64,000 bases of DNA from positions 1 to 64,000 of the forward strand of contig NZ_SUMD01000013.1 of the NCBI RefSeq assembly GCF_005049235.1. The letters are read 5' to 3'. The stretch comes from Rhodococcus oryzae. Its GTDB lineage: Bacteria; Actinomycetota; Actinomycetes; Mycobacteriales; Mycobacteriaceae. The position numbers were made by a program, and so were the translations under genes. Shown here piece by piece: positions 24,657-34,016 of the stretch; within the stretch, counting starts at the first letter, position 1, and each line of letters starts with the position of its first letter. The notes beneath the pieces were generated by a model. It was not told the origin of the DNA. It ran no database searches and worked only from the letters and a program-made list of their open reading frames with translations.

Positions 24657-24681
24657 AGAACCTCGGTGCGCGAGAAGAACC

Positions 24682-26235
24682 TCAGTGCGCGAAGTGGCGC
24701 GCCCCGGTCAGGTACATCGTGACGCCCGCCTCGCGGGCGGCCTCGATCACCTCGTTGTCGCGAACCGAACCGCCCGGCTGCACGACCGCCTTGACGCCCG
24801 CGTTCGCGAGGACCTGGAAGCCGTCCGGGAACGGGAAGAACGCGTCGGAGGCGCCCACCGAACCGGCGACCCGGTCCCCCGCGCGCTGCACGGCCAGATG
24901 CGCCGAGTCGACGCGGTTGACCTGCCCCATGCCGACGCCGACCGAGGCCCCGTCATGAGCGAGCAGGATCGCATTCGACTTCACAGCACGGCATGCGCGC
25001 CAAGCGAATTCAAGATCCTTCAGGGTCGCGGCGTCGGCCGCGTCACCGGTGACCAGGGTCCAGTTGGCCGAGTCGTCGCCCTCGGCATCGAGCACGTCCC
25101 GCTCCTGCAGCAGCGCGCCGCCGGAGATCGGGCGCAGCTCCACGCCGGTCGCATTCGGGACCGCGGCCTCGAGCACCCGCACGTTCTTCTTGCGTGCCAG
25201 CACCTCGACGGCACCTGGGGCGTAGGAGGGCGCGATCACGACCTCGGTGAAGATCTCGGCGACCTGCTCGGCCATCTCGACGGTCACCTCGCGGTTCGCC
25301 GCGATGACGCCACCGAACGCGCTGACCGGATCGCAGGCGTGCGCCTTGCGGTGCGCCTCGGCGATGTCGGCACCGACGGCGATGCCGCAGGGGTTGGCGT
25401 GCTTGATGATCGCGACCGCGGGCTCGGCGTGGTCGAAGGCGGCGCGCCAGGCGGCGTCACCGTCGGTGTAGTTGTTGTACGACATCTCCTTGCCGTGCAA
25501 CTGCTTCGCCTGTGCGAGTCCCGCGGGGGCCGCCGGGTCCTCGTACAGCGCCGCGGCCTGGTGCGGGTTCTCGCCGTAACGCAGGACCGCGGTGCGGTTC
25601 CAGCTCGCGCCTGCCCACTCGGGGAACTGCGTGTCGGACTCGACGAGGGTCGAGGTCATCCAGCTGGCGACCGCGACGTCGTAGGACGCGGTGTGCTGGA
25701 AGGCCTGCGCGGCAAGGGAAGTGCGCTCGGCAAGGGTGAACCCGCCCGCCGAGATCGCGGCGAGAACGTCCTCGTACTTGCCCGGGTCCACGACGACCGC
25801 GACCGACGGGTGGTTCTTGGCGGCGGCGCGCACCATCGACGGACCGCCGATGTCGATCTGCTCGACGCACTCGTCCGGAGTGGCGCCGGATGCGACGGTG
25901 GCGGTGAACGGGTACAGGTTCACGACCACCAGCTGGAACGCCTCGACGCCCAACTCGACGAGCTGATCGAGGTGCTCGTCCTTGCGGGTGTCGGCGAGGA
26001 TGCCGGCGTGCACGCGCGGGTGCAGGGTCTTGACGCGACCATCGAGGGTCTCCGGGAAGCCGGTCAGGTCCTCGACCTTGGTGACGGGGATGCCGGCATC
26101 GGCGATCTTCGAGGCCGTGGAGCCGGTGGAGACCAGCTCGACGCCGGCCTTGTGCAGCCCGGTGGCCAGTTCCACGAGGCCGGTCTTGTCGTAGACGCTC
26201 ACCAATGCGCGGCGCACAGCCTTACGTTCGGTCAC
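24682..26235 (-). CDS. purH: Bifunctional AICAR transformylase/IMP cyclohydrolase
   Basis: A 517-residue enzyme for the last two steps of IMP synthesis. The N-terminal MGS-like cyclohydrolase domain shows [20 protein letters not shown] and DGRVKTLHP. The C-terminal transformylase domain has [20 protein letters not shown], the catalytic KHANPCG and a final [13 protein letters not shown]. The GTG at 26235 overlaps the purN stop (GTGA), so purN-purH are translationally coupled. Just after the stop codon the last bases are repeated imperfectly (24657-24691). The gene order purN-purH with perM upstream is that of mycobacteria. Confidence 0.97.
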   Translation of the reverse strand: MTERKAVRRALVSVYDKTGLVELATGLHKAGVELVSTGSTASKIADAGIPVTKVEDLTGFPETLDGRVKTLHPRVHAGILADTRKDEHLDQLVELGVEAFQLVVVNLYPFTATVASGATPDECVEQIDIGGPSMVRAAAKNHPSVAVVVDPGKYEDVLAAISAGGFTLAERTSLAAQAFQHTASYDVAVASWMTSTLVESDTQFPEWAGASWNRTAVLRYGENPHQAAALYEDPAAPAGLAQAKQLHGKEMSYNNYTDGDAAWRAAFDHAEPAVAIIKHANPCGIAVGADIAEAHRKAHACDPVSAFGGVIAANREVTVEMAEQVAEIFTEVVIAPSYAPGAVEVLARKKNVRVLEAAVPNATGVELRPISGGALLQERDVLDAEGDDSANWTLVTGDAADAATLKDLEFAWRACRAVKSNAILLAHDGASVGVGMGQVNRVDSAHLAVQRAGDRVAGSVGASDAFFPFPDGFQVLANAGVKAVVQPGGSVRDNEVIEAAREAGVTMYLTGARHFAH

Positions 26236-26873
26236 TTCGGGATCACGGCCTTTCGTCCATCGGAAATAACACCTCGGGTGGCGACAGCGGCGAGAACCTC
26301 CGCCAGCAGTCGCCGTTCCACCGTCTTGATCCGCTCGTGCAGGCTCGACTCGTCGTCGGACTCGAGCACGGGCACGGGCTCCTGGGCCAGGATCGGTCCG
26401 GTGTCGACCCCCGCATCGACCAGGTGCACGGTCGAACCGGTGATCTTCACGCCGTAGGCCAGGGCATCGGGCACCGCGTGCGCGCCGGGGAACGAGGGCA
26501 GCAGGGCGGGATGGGTATTGATGATGCGGCCACCGAAGCGGTCGAGGAACTCGGGGCCGAGGATCTTCATGAACCCGGCCGAGACGATGAGGTCCGGCTG
26601 GTGCGCGTCCGTCGCCTTGGTCAGCGCCCGGTCCCATGCGGCCCGGTCTGCGTGGTCGCGCAGTCCCACCCGGAAGGCGGGGATGCCTGCGGCCTCCGCG
26701 TGCCCCGCGGCGTCGCAGTCGCGGTCCACCCCGACCGCGACGATGCGCGCGGGGTAGCCGTCGACGGCTGCCGCGATCAGCGACTGCAGCAGGCTCCCGG
26801 TACCGGAAGCGAGGACCACGACTCGGACCGGCTCGGTCGAGCCGGGGCGGAAGTACTCACGCGAGGCAGTCAG
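26232..26873 (-). CDS. purN: Phosphoribosylglycinamide formyltransferase, probable CTG start
   Basis: A 213-residue GAR transformylase. It has the N-terminal [17 protein letters not shown], the catalytic Asn/His in [16 protein letters not shown] and the Asp region [11 protein letters not shown]. Starting at the GTG at 26819 would cut into the first strand and has no ribosome site. A CTG at 26873 has AGGAG 7 nt upstream and yields the expected leader [20 protein letters not shown]. No ATG, GTG or TTG lies in frame between them. CTG is therefore the most likely initiator, which is unusual. It is coupled to purH downstream. Confidence 0.93.
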   Translation of the reverse strand: MTASREYFRPGSTEPVRVVVLASGTGSLLQSLIAAAVDGYPARIVAVGVDRDCDAAGHAEAAGIPAFRVGLRDHADRAAWDRALTKATDAHQPDLIVSAGFMKILGPEFLDRFGGRIINTHPALLPSFPGAHAVPDALAYGVKITGSTVHLVDAGVDTGPILAQEPVPVLESDDESSLHERIKTVERRLLAEVLAAVATRGVISDGRKAVIPK

Positions 26874-26929
26874 CGCTCTACTCCTGTGTGCGGGCCAGCG
26901 ACCGGAGGGTGCCCCGGCCGGGAAGAAGC

Positions 26930-28438
26930 CTAGTCGCTGCTGGTCCGGGTGCCGTCGGGCAGGTCCGCTTCGGCCGGATCGGACGTGACGTCCGCCACCT
27001 CGGCATCCACCACCGCGTCGTCGATCTCGGCATCCACCGCGGCGGTGGATGCGACCACCTGATCGCTCGCCGCCGCGACCGGGTCGCCGCCGGCGTCGAC
27101 CACCTCGGCCTCGACCACCACCTCGCCCTCGATGTACGAGGCACCCGGCAGCTCCTTCACCGGTTCCGGCACCGGGCGATCGAGCATTCGGGCGGCCAGC
27201 GTGTAGGTCCGCGGCGGATCGGGCTGTTCGGCGGGCTTCGACTGCTCGCGGCCTCCACCCCCGTGCTTGGCCACGACCAGCGCGGTCAGCGAACCGAACA
27301 CCGCGAACCAGGCGAAGGACAGCCCGGTGAACGTCGCGAGGTCCACCCCGACCGTCCCGAAGGAACCGAGCTCCCCGCCCGCGGCGAAACCGAGCAGGCC
27401 GAGCGCCAGGGCCGCCGCGGCGGCCGCGACCAGCACCTTGCGCACCGCCACCGCCCGACCACCCGCGCGGTGCGCGCAGTCCCGTCCGAGCTGGATGCCG
27501 AGGGCCGCGGGGATCAGCAAGAGGGCGGGCCAGCCGCCACCGCTCGGCCCGGCGGGCACCGCCCCGAGCAGGGGCAGCGCCGGTAGCGGCCCGCCGACGA
27601 CGGTGAACACGCTCAGCGACGCGTCCCCGAGGTGCGCCGTCGACCCGACCAGCATCGCCGCGCTGCCGACCGCGAGGTTCGGCAGGTACAGGATCGAGAG
27701 CAGGGTGAGGCCGAGCGCGCCGCCGAAACCGTCACCGGCCTCGAGCAGCTCGCCCACCTCGGCCCAGGACGAGATCAGCGCCACCGCGGTCAGGGCCGCC
27801 CCGGACGCCAGCAGGGCCAACCCGACCCTCAGCGCGGGCCTGGCGGACGCGCGCACCCACTCCGGTACGCCGAGCCGGGCACAGATCGGGCGCCACAGCT
27901 TGCTGCCCATCCCGATGCCCGCTCCGATCAGGTGCACGCCCAGCACCCAGGCGAAGGCGGCCAGCGCGTTGGGAGGGGCCAGCGCGATCACCGACGACGC
28001 GTCCTTGATCACGGCCAACGCCACCGCGGTGACCAGCAACGGACCGGCGAGCGCGGCGCCGAGCACCCAGAGCTGTTCGTGTCGCGGGGTCTGCTCTGTG
28101 ACGGCGTGCGCGCAGCCGCGCGCGACCGACCAGATCATCAGGATGGTCGGGACCAACGGCAGCACGCCGAGCGAGGCGCCGCCGATGGTGAGCTGCACCT
28201 GGTGCACGGCCAGCCAGCTCGCCGCGATGGCGCCGCTTGTCCCGGTGAGATCGCTGTTCGCCGCGACCAGCGTCACGAGGATGCACGCGGCGATCAGCGC
28301 GAGCGCGACCAGCGCGGGCCGCAATGCCACCGCGAGCAGGGTGCGGATCTGCTCGGGGTTCGGCGTCGGCCTCGGTGCCGCCGGTGTCCGTCGTCTGCTC
28401 GAACGGCGGAGGGTGTCGCTGCTGCGCAAGGAACTCAT
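26930..28438 (-). CDS. perM: DUF6350 polytopic membrane protein, PerM-like
   Basis: A 502-residue membrane protein with about ten helices and an acidic, unstructured C-terminal tail of about 90 residues. Position between a DUF5336 gene and purN-purH matches perM of M. tuberculosis, a cell-division and persistence factor. The ATG at 28438 touches its GAGGAG; a TTG three codons downstream (28429) would have better spacing, so the start is uncertain. Runs such as RPALVALALIAACILVTLVAA near residue 40 mark the first helix. The role in division is inherited from the mycobacterial protein. Confidence 0.85.
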   Translation of the reverse strand: MSSLRSSDTLRRSSRRRTPAAPRPTPNPEQIRTLLAVALRPALVALALIAACILVTLVAANSDLTGTSGAIAASWLAVHQVQLTIGGASLGVLPLVPTILMIWSVARGCAHAVTEQTPRHEQLWVLGAALAGPLLVTAVALAVIKDASSVIALAPPNALAAFAWVLGVHLIGAGIGMGSKLWRPICARLGVPEWVRASARPALRVGLALLASGAALTAVALISSWAEVGELLEAGDGFGGALGLTLLSILYLPNLAVGSAAMLVGSTAHLGDASLSVFTVVGGPLPALPLLGAVPAGPSGGGWPALLLIPAALGIQLGRDCAHRAGGRAVAVRKVLVAAAAAALALGLLGFAAGGELGSFGTVGVDLATFTGLSFAWFAVFGSLTALVVAKHGGGGREQSKPAEQPDPPRTYTLAARMLDRPVPEPVKELPGASYIEGEVVVEAEVVDAGGDPVAAASDQVVASTAAVDAEIDDAVVDAEVADVTSDPAEADLPDGTRTSSD

Positions 28439-28503
28439 CTCCTCGAGGGTGACATCTGTCTTGGGGACGGTCTGCCAGGCGCGCCGACAGGTCAGGACAC
28501 GAC

Positions 28504-28531
28504 GACGCCCCCCGGCTCACCGGGGGGCGTC
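28504..28531 (-). terminator. Hairpin after the DUF5336 gene
   Basis: A perfect 12-bp GC-rich stem with a CTCA loop lies 14 nt after the stop at 28546. It has no T-run on either strand. It probably ends the DUF5336 transcript before perM. Confidence 0.65.
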
Positions 28532-28545
28532 GAGCGCGGGTGTCG

Positions 28546-29454
28546 CTAGTCCGCGTCCCGTTTCGGGGCCGAGCCGAAGGCCTGGGTGGGCGCGGCGGTG
28601 CCGTCGTCCGCTGCGGGCGCCGGGGTCTCGGGCGACTGCGGCGCGGGGCCGGTGGCGGCGTCCTGCGGGCCGGACTGCTGCGGCTGGCCGTAACCCTGCG
28701 GCGCCTGGCCGTAGCCCTGCTGCGGTGCGGGCGGGGCGTACGGGTTCGTGGGCTGCGCGTAGCCCTGCTGACCGTAGCCACCGGGATACGGCTGCGGCTG
28801 TCCGTAGCCGGGCTGTCCCTGCGGCTGTCCGTAGCCGGGCTGGGCCTGCGGCTGACCTGGCGCCTGCGGCTGGCCGTAGCCCTGGGGCGCCTGGCCGTAC
28901 GGCTGGCCGGGCGCCTGCTGCTGGCCGTAGCCCTGCGGCGGCTGGCCGTAGCCCTGCGGGTAACCCTGGGGCGCGTAGCCGGCCGGCTTCGGGGCGGGCA
29001 CCTTGAGCATGCCGAGCGAGAACAGCAGCACCGCCACCGCGACCGCGGCCTGGACGAACGCCAGGATCAGGCCGGTGACGCCGCCGACGGCCAGCGAGAC
29101 GCCCTCGGACAGGCTGAACATGAAGAACAACGCGATGAGGAATCCCACCACCGACGCGGCCGCGGCCGCGCCCTTGTACGGCTGCTCGGGCAGCAGCGAC
29201 AGGCCGGCCAGCAGCCCACCGAAGAGCAGGAAGGCCAGCGCCAGGATCGGGTAGCCGGCCTCGAAGGAGCTCTGCGTCAGGGTCTCGTCACCGAAGGTGG
29301 TCACCTTCGCGAACGGGGCGAACCCGAGCAGGAAGTTGATGATGGCGAGCCCCAGGACGCCGAGGGTGAGCAGGTAGGGCAGGCCCTTCGACCCGAGTCC
29401 CCCGGACGGCGGCTCGCCCGGACCGTAACCGGACCCCGCAGGCGTGAAAGTCAT
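28546..29454 (-). CDS. DUF5336 membrane protein with GYGQ-rich tail
   Basis: A 302-residue protein. Four membrane helices occupy about residues 25-150 ([20 protein letters not shown] first). The remaining half is a low-complexity tail of Gly, Tyr, Gln and Pro with eight GYGQ units, ending in an Ala/Pro-rich acidic stretch. The M. tuberculosis counterpart lies at the same place (Rv0954, next to perM). The ATG at 29454 follows TAGGAG. The tail resembles aggregation-prone or phase-separating domains and the Tyr/Gln-rich tail of PepD in this window. Function unknown; a cell-envelope or division role is suggested by the neighbourhood. Confidence 0.82.
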   Translation of the reverse strand: MTFTPAGSGYGPGEPPSGGLGSKGLPYLLTLGVLGLAIINFLLGFAPFAKVTTFGDETLTQSSFEAGYPILALAFLLFGGLLAGLSLLPEQPYKGAAAAASVVGFLIALFFMFSLSEGVSLAVGGVTGLILAFVQAAVAVAVLLFSLGMLKVPAPKPAGYAPQGYPQGYGQPPQGYGQQQAPGQPYGQAPQGYGQPQAPGQPQAQPGYGQPQGQPGYGQPQPYPGGYGQQGYAQPTNPYAPPAPQQGYGQAPQGYGQPQQSGPQDAATGPAPQSPETPAPAADDGTAAPTQAFGSAPKRDAD

Positions 29455-29566
29455 GACATCTCCTAGGGAGGGTCTGCATTGTGCGACTGGTCAATTCCTC
29501 AATGAACGCTAGCGCATTTCTCTGTGTGAACCCTGAGCCCGCGGCGCCCGCCCGTCGGACGAAAAA

Positions 29567-29617
29567 GAACGAGGGGCACCTTCCCGCGCGATGAGCGCGG
29601 GCAGGTGCCCCTCGTTC
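29567..29617 (-). terminator. Rho-independent terminator of sucC-sucD
   Basis: A 15-bp outer stem (29567-29581 with 29603-29617) encloses an inner CCCGCGC/GCGCGGG stem. On the minus strand it is followed by CTTTTTC. It lies 36 nt after the sucD stop codon and is the strongest terminator in the window. Confidence 0.9.
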
Positions 29618-29652
29618 GGTGAGACCGGAGCGGGGTCAGCCGCTCAGTTCAC

Positions 29653-30567
29653 TCAGGCCTCGACGACCAGGCTCTGCAGGATCTCGCGCGCGAGAGCGGC
29701 GGTCTCGGACGGCGTCTTGCCGACCTTGACGCCTGCCGCCTCGAGGGCGTCCTTCTTGGCCTGCGCGGTGCCCGAGGAGCCGGAGACGATGGCGCCTGCG
29801 TGGCCCATGGTCTTGCCCTCGGGGGCGGTGAAGCCCGCGACGTAGCCGACGACCGGCTTGGTGACGTTGGCCTTGATGTAGTCGGCCGCACGCTCCTCGG
29901 CGTCGCCGCCGATCTCGCCGATCATCACGATGATCTTGGTCTCGGGGTCCTTCTCGAACGCCTCGATGGCGTCGATGTGGGTGGTGCCGATGACCGGGTC
30001 GCCGCCGATGCCGATGGCGGTCGAGAAGCCGTACTCACGGAGCTCGAACATCATCTGGTAGGTCAGGGTGCCGGACTTGGACACCAGGCCGACCGGGCCC
30101 TTGCCGGAGATGTTGGCCGGGGTGATGCCGACCAGCGCCTCGCCCGGGGTGATGATGCCGGGGCAGTTGGGGCCGATGATCCGGGTCTTGTTGCCCTTCT
30201 CGACGTTGTAGGCCCACGCGAACGCGGAGTCCTGCACCGGGATGCCCTCGGTGATGACCACGAGGAGCGGGATCTCCGCATCGATGGCCTCGACGATGGC
30301 GTCCTTGGAGAAGGCCGGGGGGACGAACGCGATGGAGACGTCCGCGCCGGTCTTCTCCATGGCCTCGGCGACGGTCGCGTAGACCGGCAGCTCGACGGCG
30401 GAACCGTCGGCGGCGGTGTGCGAGACGGTGGTGCCGGCCTTGCGGGCGTTGACGCCGCCGACGACCTGGGTGCCCGCCTTGAGCATCAGGGCGGTGTGCT
30501 TGGTGCCCTCGCCGCCGGTGATGCCCTGGACGATGACCTTGGAGTCCTTGGTCAGGAAGATTGCCAT
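29653..30567 (-). CDS. sucD: Succinyl-CoA synthetase alpha subunit
   Basis: A 304-residue alpha subunit. It has the CoA-binding Rossmann segment [15 protein letters not shown], the site [13 protein letters not shown] and the phospho-histidine loop [18 protein letters not shown] near residue 255. With SucC it interconverts succinyl-CoA and succinate in the TCA cycle with formation of a nucleoside triphosphate. It follows sucC by 13 nt and is closed by a strong terminator. Confidence 0.98.
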   Translation of the reverse strand: MAIFLTKDSKVIVQGITGGEGTKHTALMLKAGTQVVGGVNARKAGTTVSHTAADGSAVELPVYATVAEAMEKTGADVSIAFVPPAFSKDAIVEAIDAEIPLLVVITEGIPVQDSAFAWAYNVEKGNKTRIIGPNCPGIITPGEALVGITPANISGKGPVGLVSKSGTLTYQMMFELREYGFSTAIGIGGDPVIGTTHIDAIEAFEKDPETKIIVMIGEIGGDAEERAADYIKANVTKPVVGYVAGFTAPEGKTMGHAGAIVSGSSGTAQAKKDALEAAGVKVGKTPSETAALAREILQSLVVEA

Positions 30568-30580
30568 TGTTCTAGTCCCT

Positions 30581-31750
30581 TTACTTCGCTGCGAAGGCGA
30601 GTTCGGCGGCCTTGTCGGCGGCCTCGTCCATGGTGGCGACGACGGTCACCAGCGGGTGGTTGGCCTCGGCGAGGATGCGACGACCCTCTTCGACGTTGTT
30701 GCCGTCCAGGCGCACGACGAGCGGCTTGTTGGCCTCGTCGCCCAGGGTCTGCAGGGCGCCGACGATGCCGTTGGCGACCGCGTCACAGGCGGTGATGCCG
30801 CCGAAGACGTTGACGAAGACGCTCTTGACCTGGGCGTCGTTCAGGATGACGTCGAGGCCGGCGGCCATGACGGCCGCCGAGGCGCCGCCACCGATGTCGA
30901 GGAAGTTGGCCGGCTTGACGTTGCCGTGCTTCTCGCCCGCGTACGCGACCACGTCGAGGGTGGACATGACCAGACCCGCGCCGTTGCCGATGATGCCGAC
31001 GGAGCCGTCGAGCTTGACGTAGTTGAGGTCGTTCTCCTTGGCCTTGAGCTCGAGGGGATCGGTGGCGTCCCGGTCCTCGAAGGCCTCGTGGCCGGGCTGA
31101 CGGAAGCCGGCGTTCTCGTCCAGGGTGACCTTGCCGTCGAGGGCCAGGATCTGGTCATCGGGGGTGCGCACGAGGGGGTTGACCTCGACGAGGAGCGCGT
31201 CCTCCTTGATGAAGACCTCCCAGAGCTTCTGGATGGTCACGGCCGCGGCGTCGAGCACCTCGGCCGGGAGCTTGCCCGCCTCGGCGATGCTGCGCGCGAA
31301 CGCGAGGTCGACACCCTTGACGGCGTCCACCGGGATCTTCGCGAGGGCGTCGGGGTTCTCCTCGGCGGTGACCTCGATCTCGACGCCACCCTCGACCGAG
31401 CACATGGCCAGGTAGGTGCGGTTCGTGCGGTCGAGCAGGAAGGAGATGTAGTACTCCTCGGCGATGTCACTCGCCTCTGCGACCAGCAGCTTCTTGACGA
31501 CGTGTCCCTTGATGTCGAGCCCGAGGATGGACTCGGCGTTCGCGACAGCCGCGTCGACGTCGGCGGAGTACTTGACGCCGCCGGCCTTGCCGCGGCCTCC
31601 GACCTTGACCTGCGCCTTGATCATCACGGGCTTGCCGATTTCCTCGGCAATCTCACGTGCGCCGGCGACAGTGTCGGTAACACGGCCTGCCGACGTCGGC
31701 ACGCCGTGCTTGGCGAAGAGTTCCTTCGCCTGGTATTCGAAGAGATCCAT
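30581..31750 (-). CDS. sucC: Succinyl-CoA synthetase beta subunit
   Basis: A 389-residue beta subunit with an N-terminal ATP-grasp domain ([12 protein letters not shown], then [18 protein letters not shown]) and the C-terminal ligase domain with [13 protein letters not shown] and [10 protein letters not shown]. It heads the sucC-sucD unit. A 5'-UTR hairpin (CCCGCTC/GAGCGGG, 31778-31800) stands 27 nt before the ATG. In mycobacteria this pair lies beside perM and purN as here. Confidence 0.98.
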   Translation of the reverse strand: MDLFEYQAKELFAKHGVPTSAGRVTDTVAGAREIAEEIGKPVMIKAQVKVGGRGKAGGVKYSADVDAAVANAESILGLDIKGHVVKKLLVAEASDIAEEYYISFLLDRTNRTYLAMCSVEGGVEIEVTAEENPDALAKIPVDAVKGVDLAFARSIAEAGKLPAEVLDAAAVTIQKLWEVFIKEDALLVEVNPLVRTPDDQILALDGKVTLDENAGFRQPGHEAFEDRDATDPLELKAKENDLNYVKLDGSVGIIGNGAGLVMSTLDVVAYAGEKHGNVKPANFLDIGGGASAAVMAAGLDVILNDAQVKSVFVNVFGGITACDAVANGIVGALQTLGDEANKPLVVRLDGNNVEEGRRILAEANHPLVTVVATMDEAADKAAELAFAAK

Positions 31751-31777
31751 CTGCTCACCGTCTCGTCAGTGTTGACG

Positions 31778-31800
31778 CCCGCTCGAGGGGTAAGAGCGGG
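31778..31800 (-). other. Hairpin in the sucC 5' region
   Basis: CCCGCTC and GAGCGGG pair around a 9-nt loop, 27 nt before the sucC start. It would be present in the leader RNA if transcription starts near the TAGATAAAG stretch further upstream. No known riboswitch was recognised. Confidence 0.35.
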
Positions 31801-31895
31801 TCCGTCCCGGACTTTATCTAGTTGAATCAATCGTCTATCGACCGCATTGATGCTATGTGGCATATCTCACGGCACAAGGGGGCGTGAGCGTCAGC

Positions 31896-33785
31896 TCACC
31901 GGCGATTTCGACGAACCACCAAGAAAGCGGTCACCGCCAGCAACGCCACCGCGACGAGCCCGCAGACCGCACCCGCGCCCATCGCGGGCTCCGCCACCCG
32001 GGCGCGTGTCAACGGCCACCCCATCAGGTATACGGACATTCCGGTCACCGCGCCGATCATCAGGGACGCGCCCCGTGCCGCCCTTGACCGCGCGGCGACG
32101 AGCGCTGCCGCCGCGATCACGACCGCGAGGAGTGCGCGTCCCCACAGATCCCAGCCCCACGGCCACTGCGCGAACGAGTCCGGGCCGAAGTCGCGACCGC
32201 GATAAAGCGGCAGGCCGAGGGCGAGCACCGACGCGAGCGCCGCGACCGAGCCGACGATCAGCACCGGCAGCTGGACGGGCACGTCGACCGAGGTGTCGAT
32301 GCCGTCGCGCTCCGCCGACCCCGCGCAGAGCGCGAGGAGTCCGGTTGCGGCCGCCGCGATGGCGGACAGGGCGAGCAGCGCCGCGCCGGGGCCGGGTCCG
32401 ACCCCCGGCAGGTCGCCCGCGACCACGAGCGCCTGCAGCGCCGCTGCGACCGCCATCACGTGCGCGGCCCACAGCACCCCGACCGCGGGGCGCACCAGAC
32501 CCGCGAACTCCGAGAGCAGCAACCAGACGCAGGCGACCACCAGCACCACCCCGGCCAGCAGCACCACCCTGGTCGCCAGGATCCGCGGCTCTGGCACTCC
32601 GTCCGGAACCGACAGCACGGGCAGGAGCGCGCCGACCGCGCCGAGCAGCCCGGCCCCGATCCCGGCCACGGCGGTGGCGACGTGCCAGCGCCCGACCCGG
32701 GCCCGTTCGGCCGCGGCCGCCCTCGCGCGGGCGGCGGACTTGGAGGTGCCCGCGGCCGCGGGCGCCGCCGTGGCCGTGGCGGCGGACTGCGCCAGGAGTT
32801 GAGCGAGCCCGCGGCGCGCCCGGGCGGCCGCCGCGGCCGGGATCACGCAGCCGACCGCGATGAGCACCGCGCACGCCGCGATCGCCACCACCGAACCGGG
32901 ACCGACCGAGACGCCGTCACCCGCCAGCAGGCCCGCGACCAGTCGCACGCCGATGACACCGAGGGCAGCCACCGCGGCCCCGACGATGGCGCCCGCCGCG
33001 CCCAGTGGCGAGATCGCGGCCAGCGCCGCGGCGACCACGATCAGGACAGCCACCCCGACCAGCCCCGCGCCCAACGACATCGGGGCCGCGGACTCGATGA
33101 CGGCGGGCACGAGCAGCACCGGGTCGGTCGATCTCAGCGGCGGCGCGAAGAGCGCCGCGGCGAGGACCACCGCGGCCGCCACCGCGAGTACCGAGAGTCC
33201 GGCGCCGATCCGGCGGCCGACGCCCGCCCCGTCGTGATCCGGGTAATCGGAGTGGCCGTAGCCGTCGGCGTTCGAGGCCCTCGCCGCCGCGACGAGTCCG
33301 AGCAACCCCGCCAGCACCGCGAGGACGTGCCCCACCAGGATCGCGTAGGCACCGGGACCCGCGCTGAGCGACGCGGCGGTCAGCGGACGGAACAGCTCGA
33401 GCCGGTTCGCGTTGATCGGGTCGTCGAGGAGCTGGAGGTCGAGCACCACCAGTCCGACCGAAACGCCGCCTGCGCCTGCCAACACCGTGCCCGCGACGGC
33501 AGGCCTGCGGCCCACCAGTGCCAGCACGGCCAAGGCAGGCGCGAGCGCCACGCAGACGAGGGCGGCGACGGCGGCAGCGGCGACGGCGGGCCCGGTCTCC
33601 GGGCGGACGACGCCGAGCACCGGGGCGACCGCCGTCGCGGCGACACCGAGCAGAGCGAGCACGACCGCCGCGATCGCGACCGGACCCGGGCCGCGGGACG
33701 GCTCGGACGAGCCGAACCCGTCCCGGGCGTCGATGCGTTCGGGCTTGGCCCGAGAACTGGTTCTGAGATCGGGTGAGGGCGCCAC
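31896..33785 (-). CDS. Large Ala/Val-rich polytopic membrane protein
   Basis: A 629-residue protein, extremely rich in Ala, Val, Leu and Gly, with about 14-16 hydrophobic segments. A charged N-terminal tail has EPSRGPGPVAIAA, and an Arg/Ala-rich cytosolic region (RARRGLAQLLAQS to AAAERARVGRW) lies around residue 330. It ends FLVVRRNRR. No transporter or enzyme motif was recognised. The GTG at 33785 is taken as the start. It lies alone between sucCD and the M23 peptidase gene; function unknown. Confidence 0.7.
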   Translation of the reverse strand: MAPSPDLRTSSRAKPERIDARDGFGSSEPSRGPGPVAIAAVVLALLGVAATAVAPVLGVVRPETGPAVAAAAVAALVCVALAPALAVLALVGRRPAVAGTVLAGAGGVSVGLVVLDLQLLDDPINANRLELFRPLTAASLSAGPGAYAILVGHVLAVLAGLLGLVAAARASNADGYGHSDYPDHDGAGVGRRIGAGLSVLAVAAAVVLAAALFAPPLRSTDPVLLVPAVIESAAPMSLGAGLVGVAVLIVVAAALAAISPLGAAGAIVGAAVAALGVIGVRLVAGLLAGDGVSVGPGSVVAIAACAVLIAVGCVIPAAAAARARRGLAQLLAQSAATATAAPAAAGTSKSAARARAAAAERARVGRWHVATAVAGIGAGLLGAVGALLPVLSVPDGVPEPRILATRVVLLAGVVLVVACVWLLLSEFAGLVRPAVGVLWAAHVMAVAAALQALVVAGDLPGVGPGPGAALLALSAIAAAATGLLALCAGSAERDGIDTSVDVPVQLPVLIVGSVAALASVLALGLPLYRGRDFGPDSFAQWPWGWDLWGRALLAVVIAAAALVAARSRAARGASLMIGAVTGMSVYLMGWPLTRARVAEPAMGAGAVCGLVAVALLAVTAFLVVRRNRR

Positions 33786-33899
33786 GCGGACAGACGCTAG
33801 TGGGTCATCGGCGTCGGTCTCGACCGAACTTCACAAGAATCCAGCTCGCCCCGTTACAGCCGCCTTCCGGCGTATTCCCAGGACCGGCCGTGATCACTC

Positions 33900-33915
33900 T
33901 GTGATGCATCTCACA
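33900..33915 (+). promoter_or_regulatory. Perfect CRP/GlxR-type site before the M23 peptidase gene
   Basis: TGTGATGCATCTCACA matches TGTGA-N6-TCACA in all ten defined bases. It lies 117 nt before the GTG at 34017, within a 231-nt intergenic region that otherwise holds the promoter. In actinobacteria such sites bind cAMP-responsive CRP, which controls several cell-wall hydrolases. Confidence 0.75.
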
Positions 33916-34016
33916 TATCACCACGAGTTAGCGCTAGGAGTTGCGGCGCTCGCAACCGTTTCGTTACCGTCGCTTTGGTCAAAGTCACAGACAGATCACG
34001 AACAGGAAGGCGGCAA

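Noticed and set aside
31778-31800. Riboswitch before sucC
   Set aside because: Only a simple hairpin is visible, with no conserved riboswitch core.
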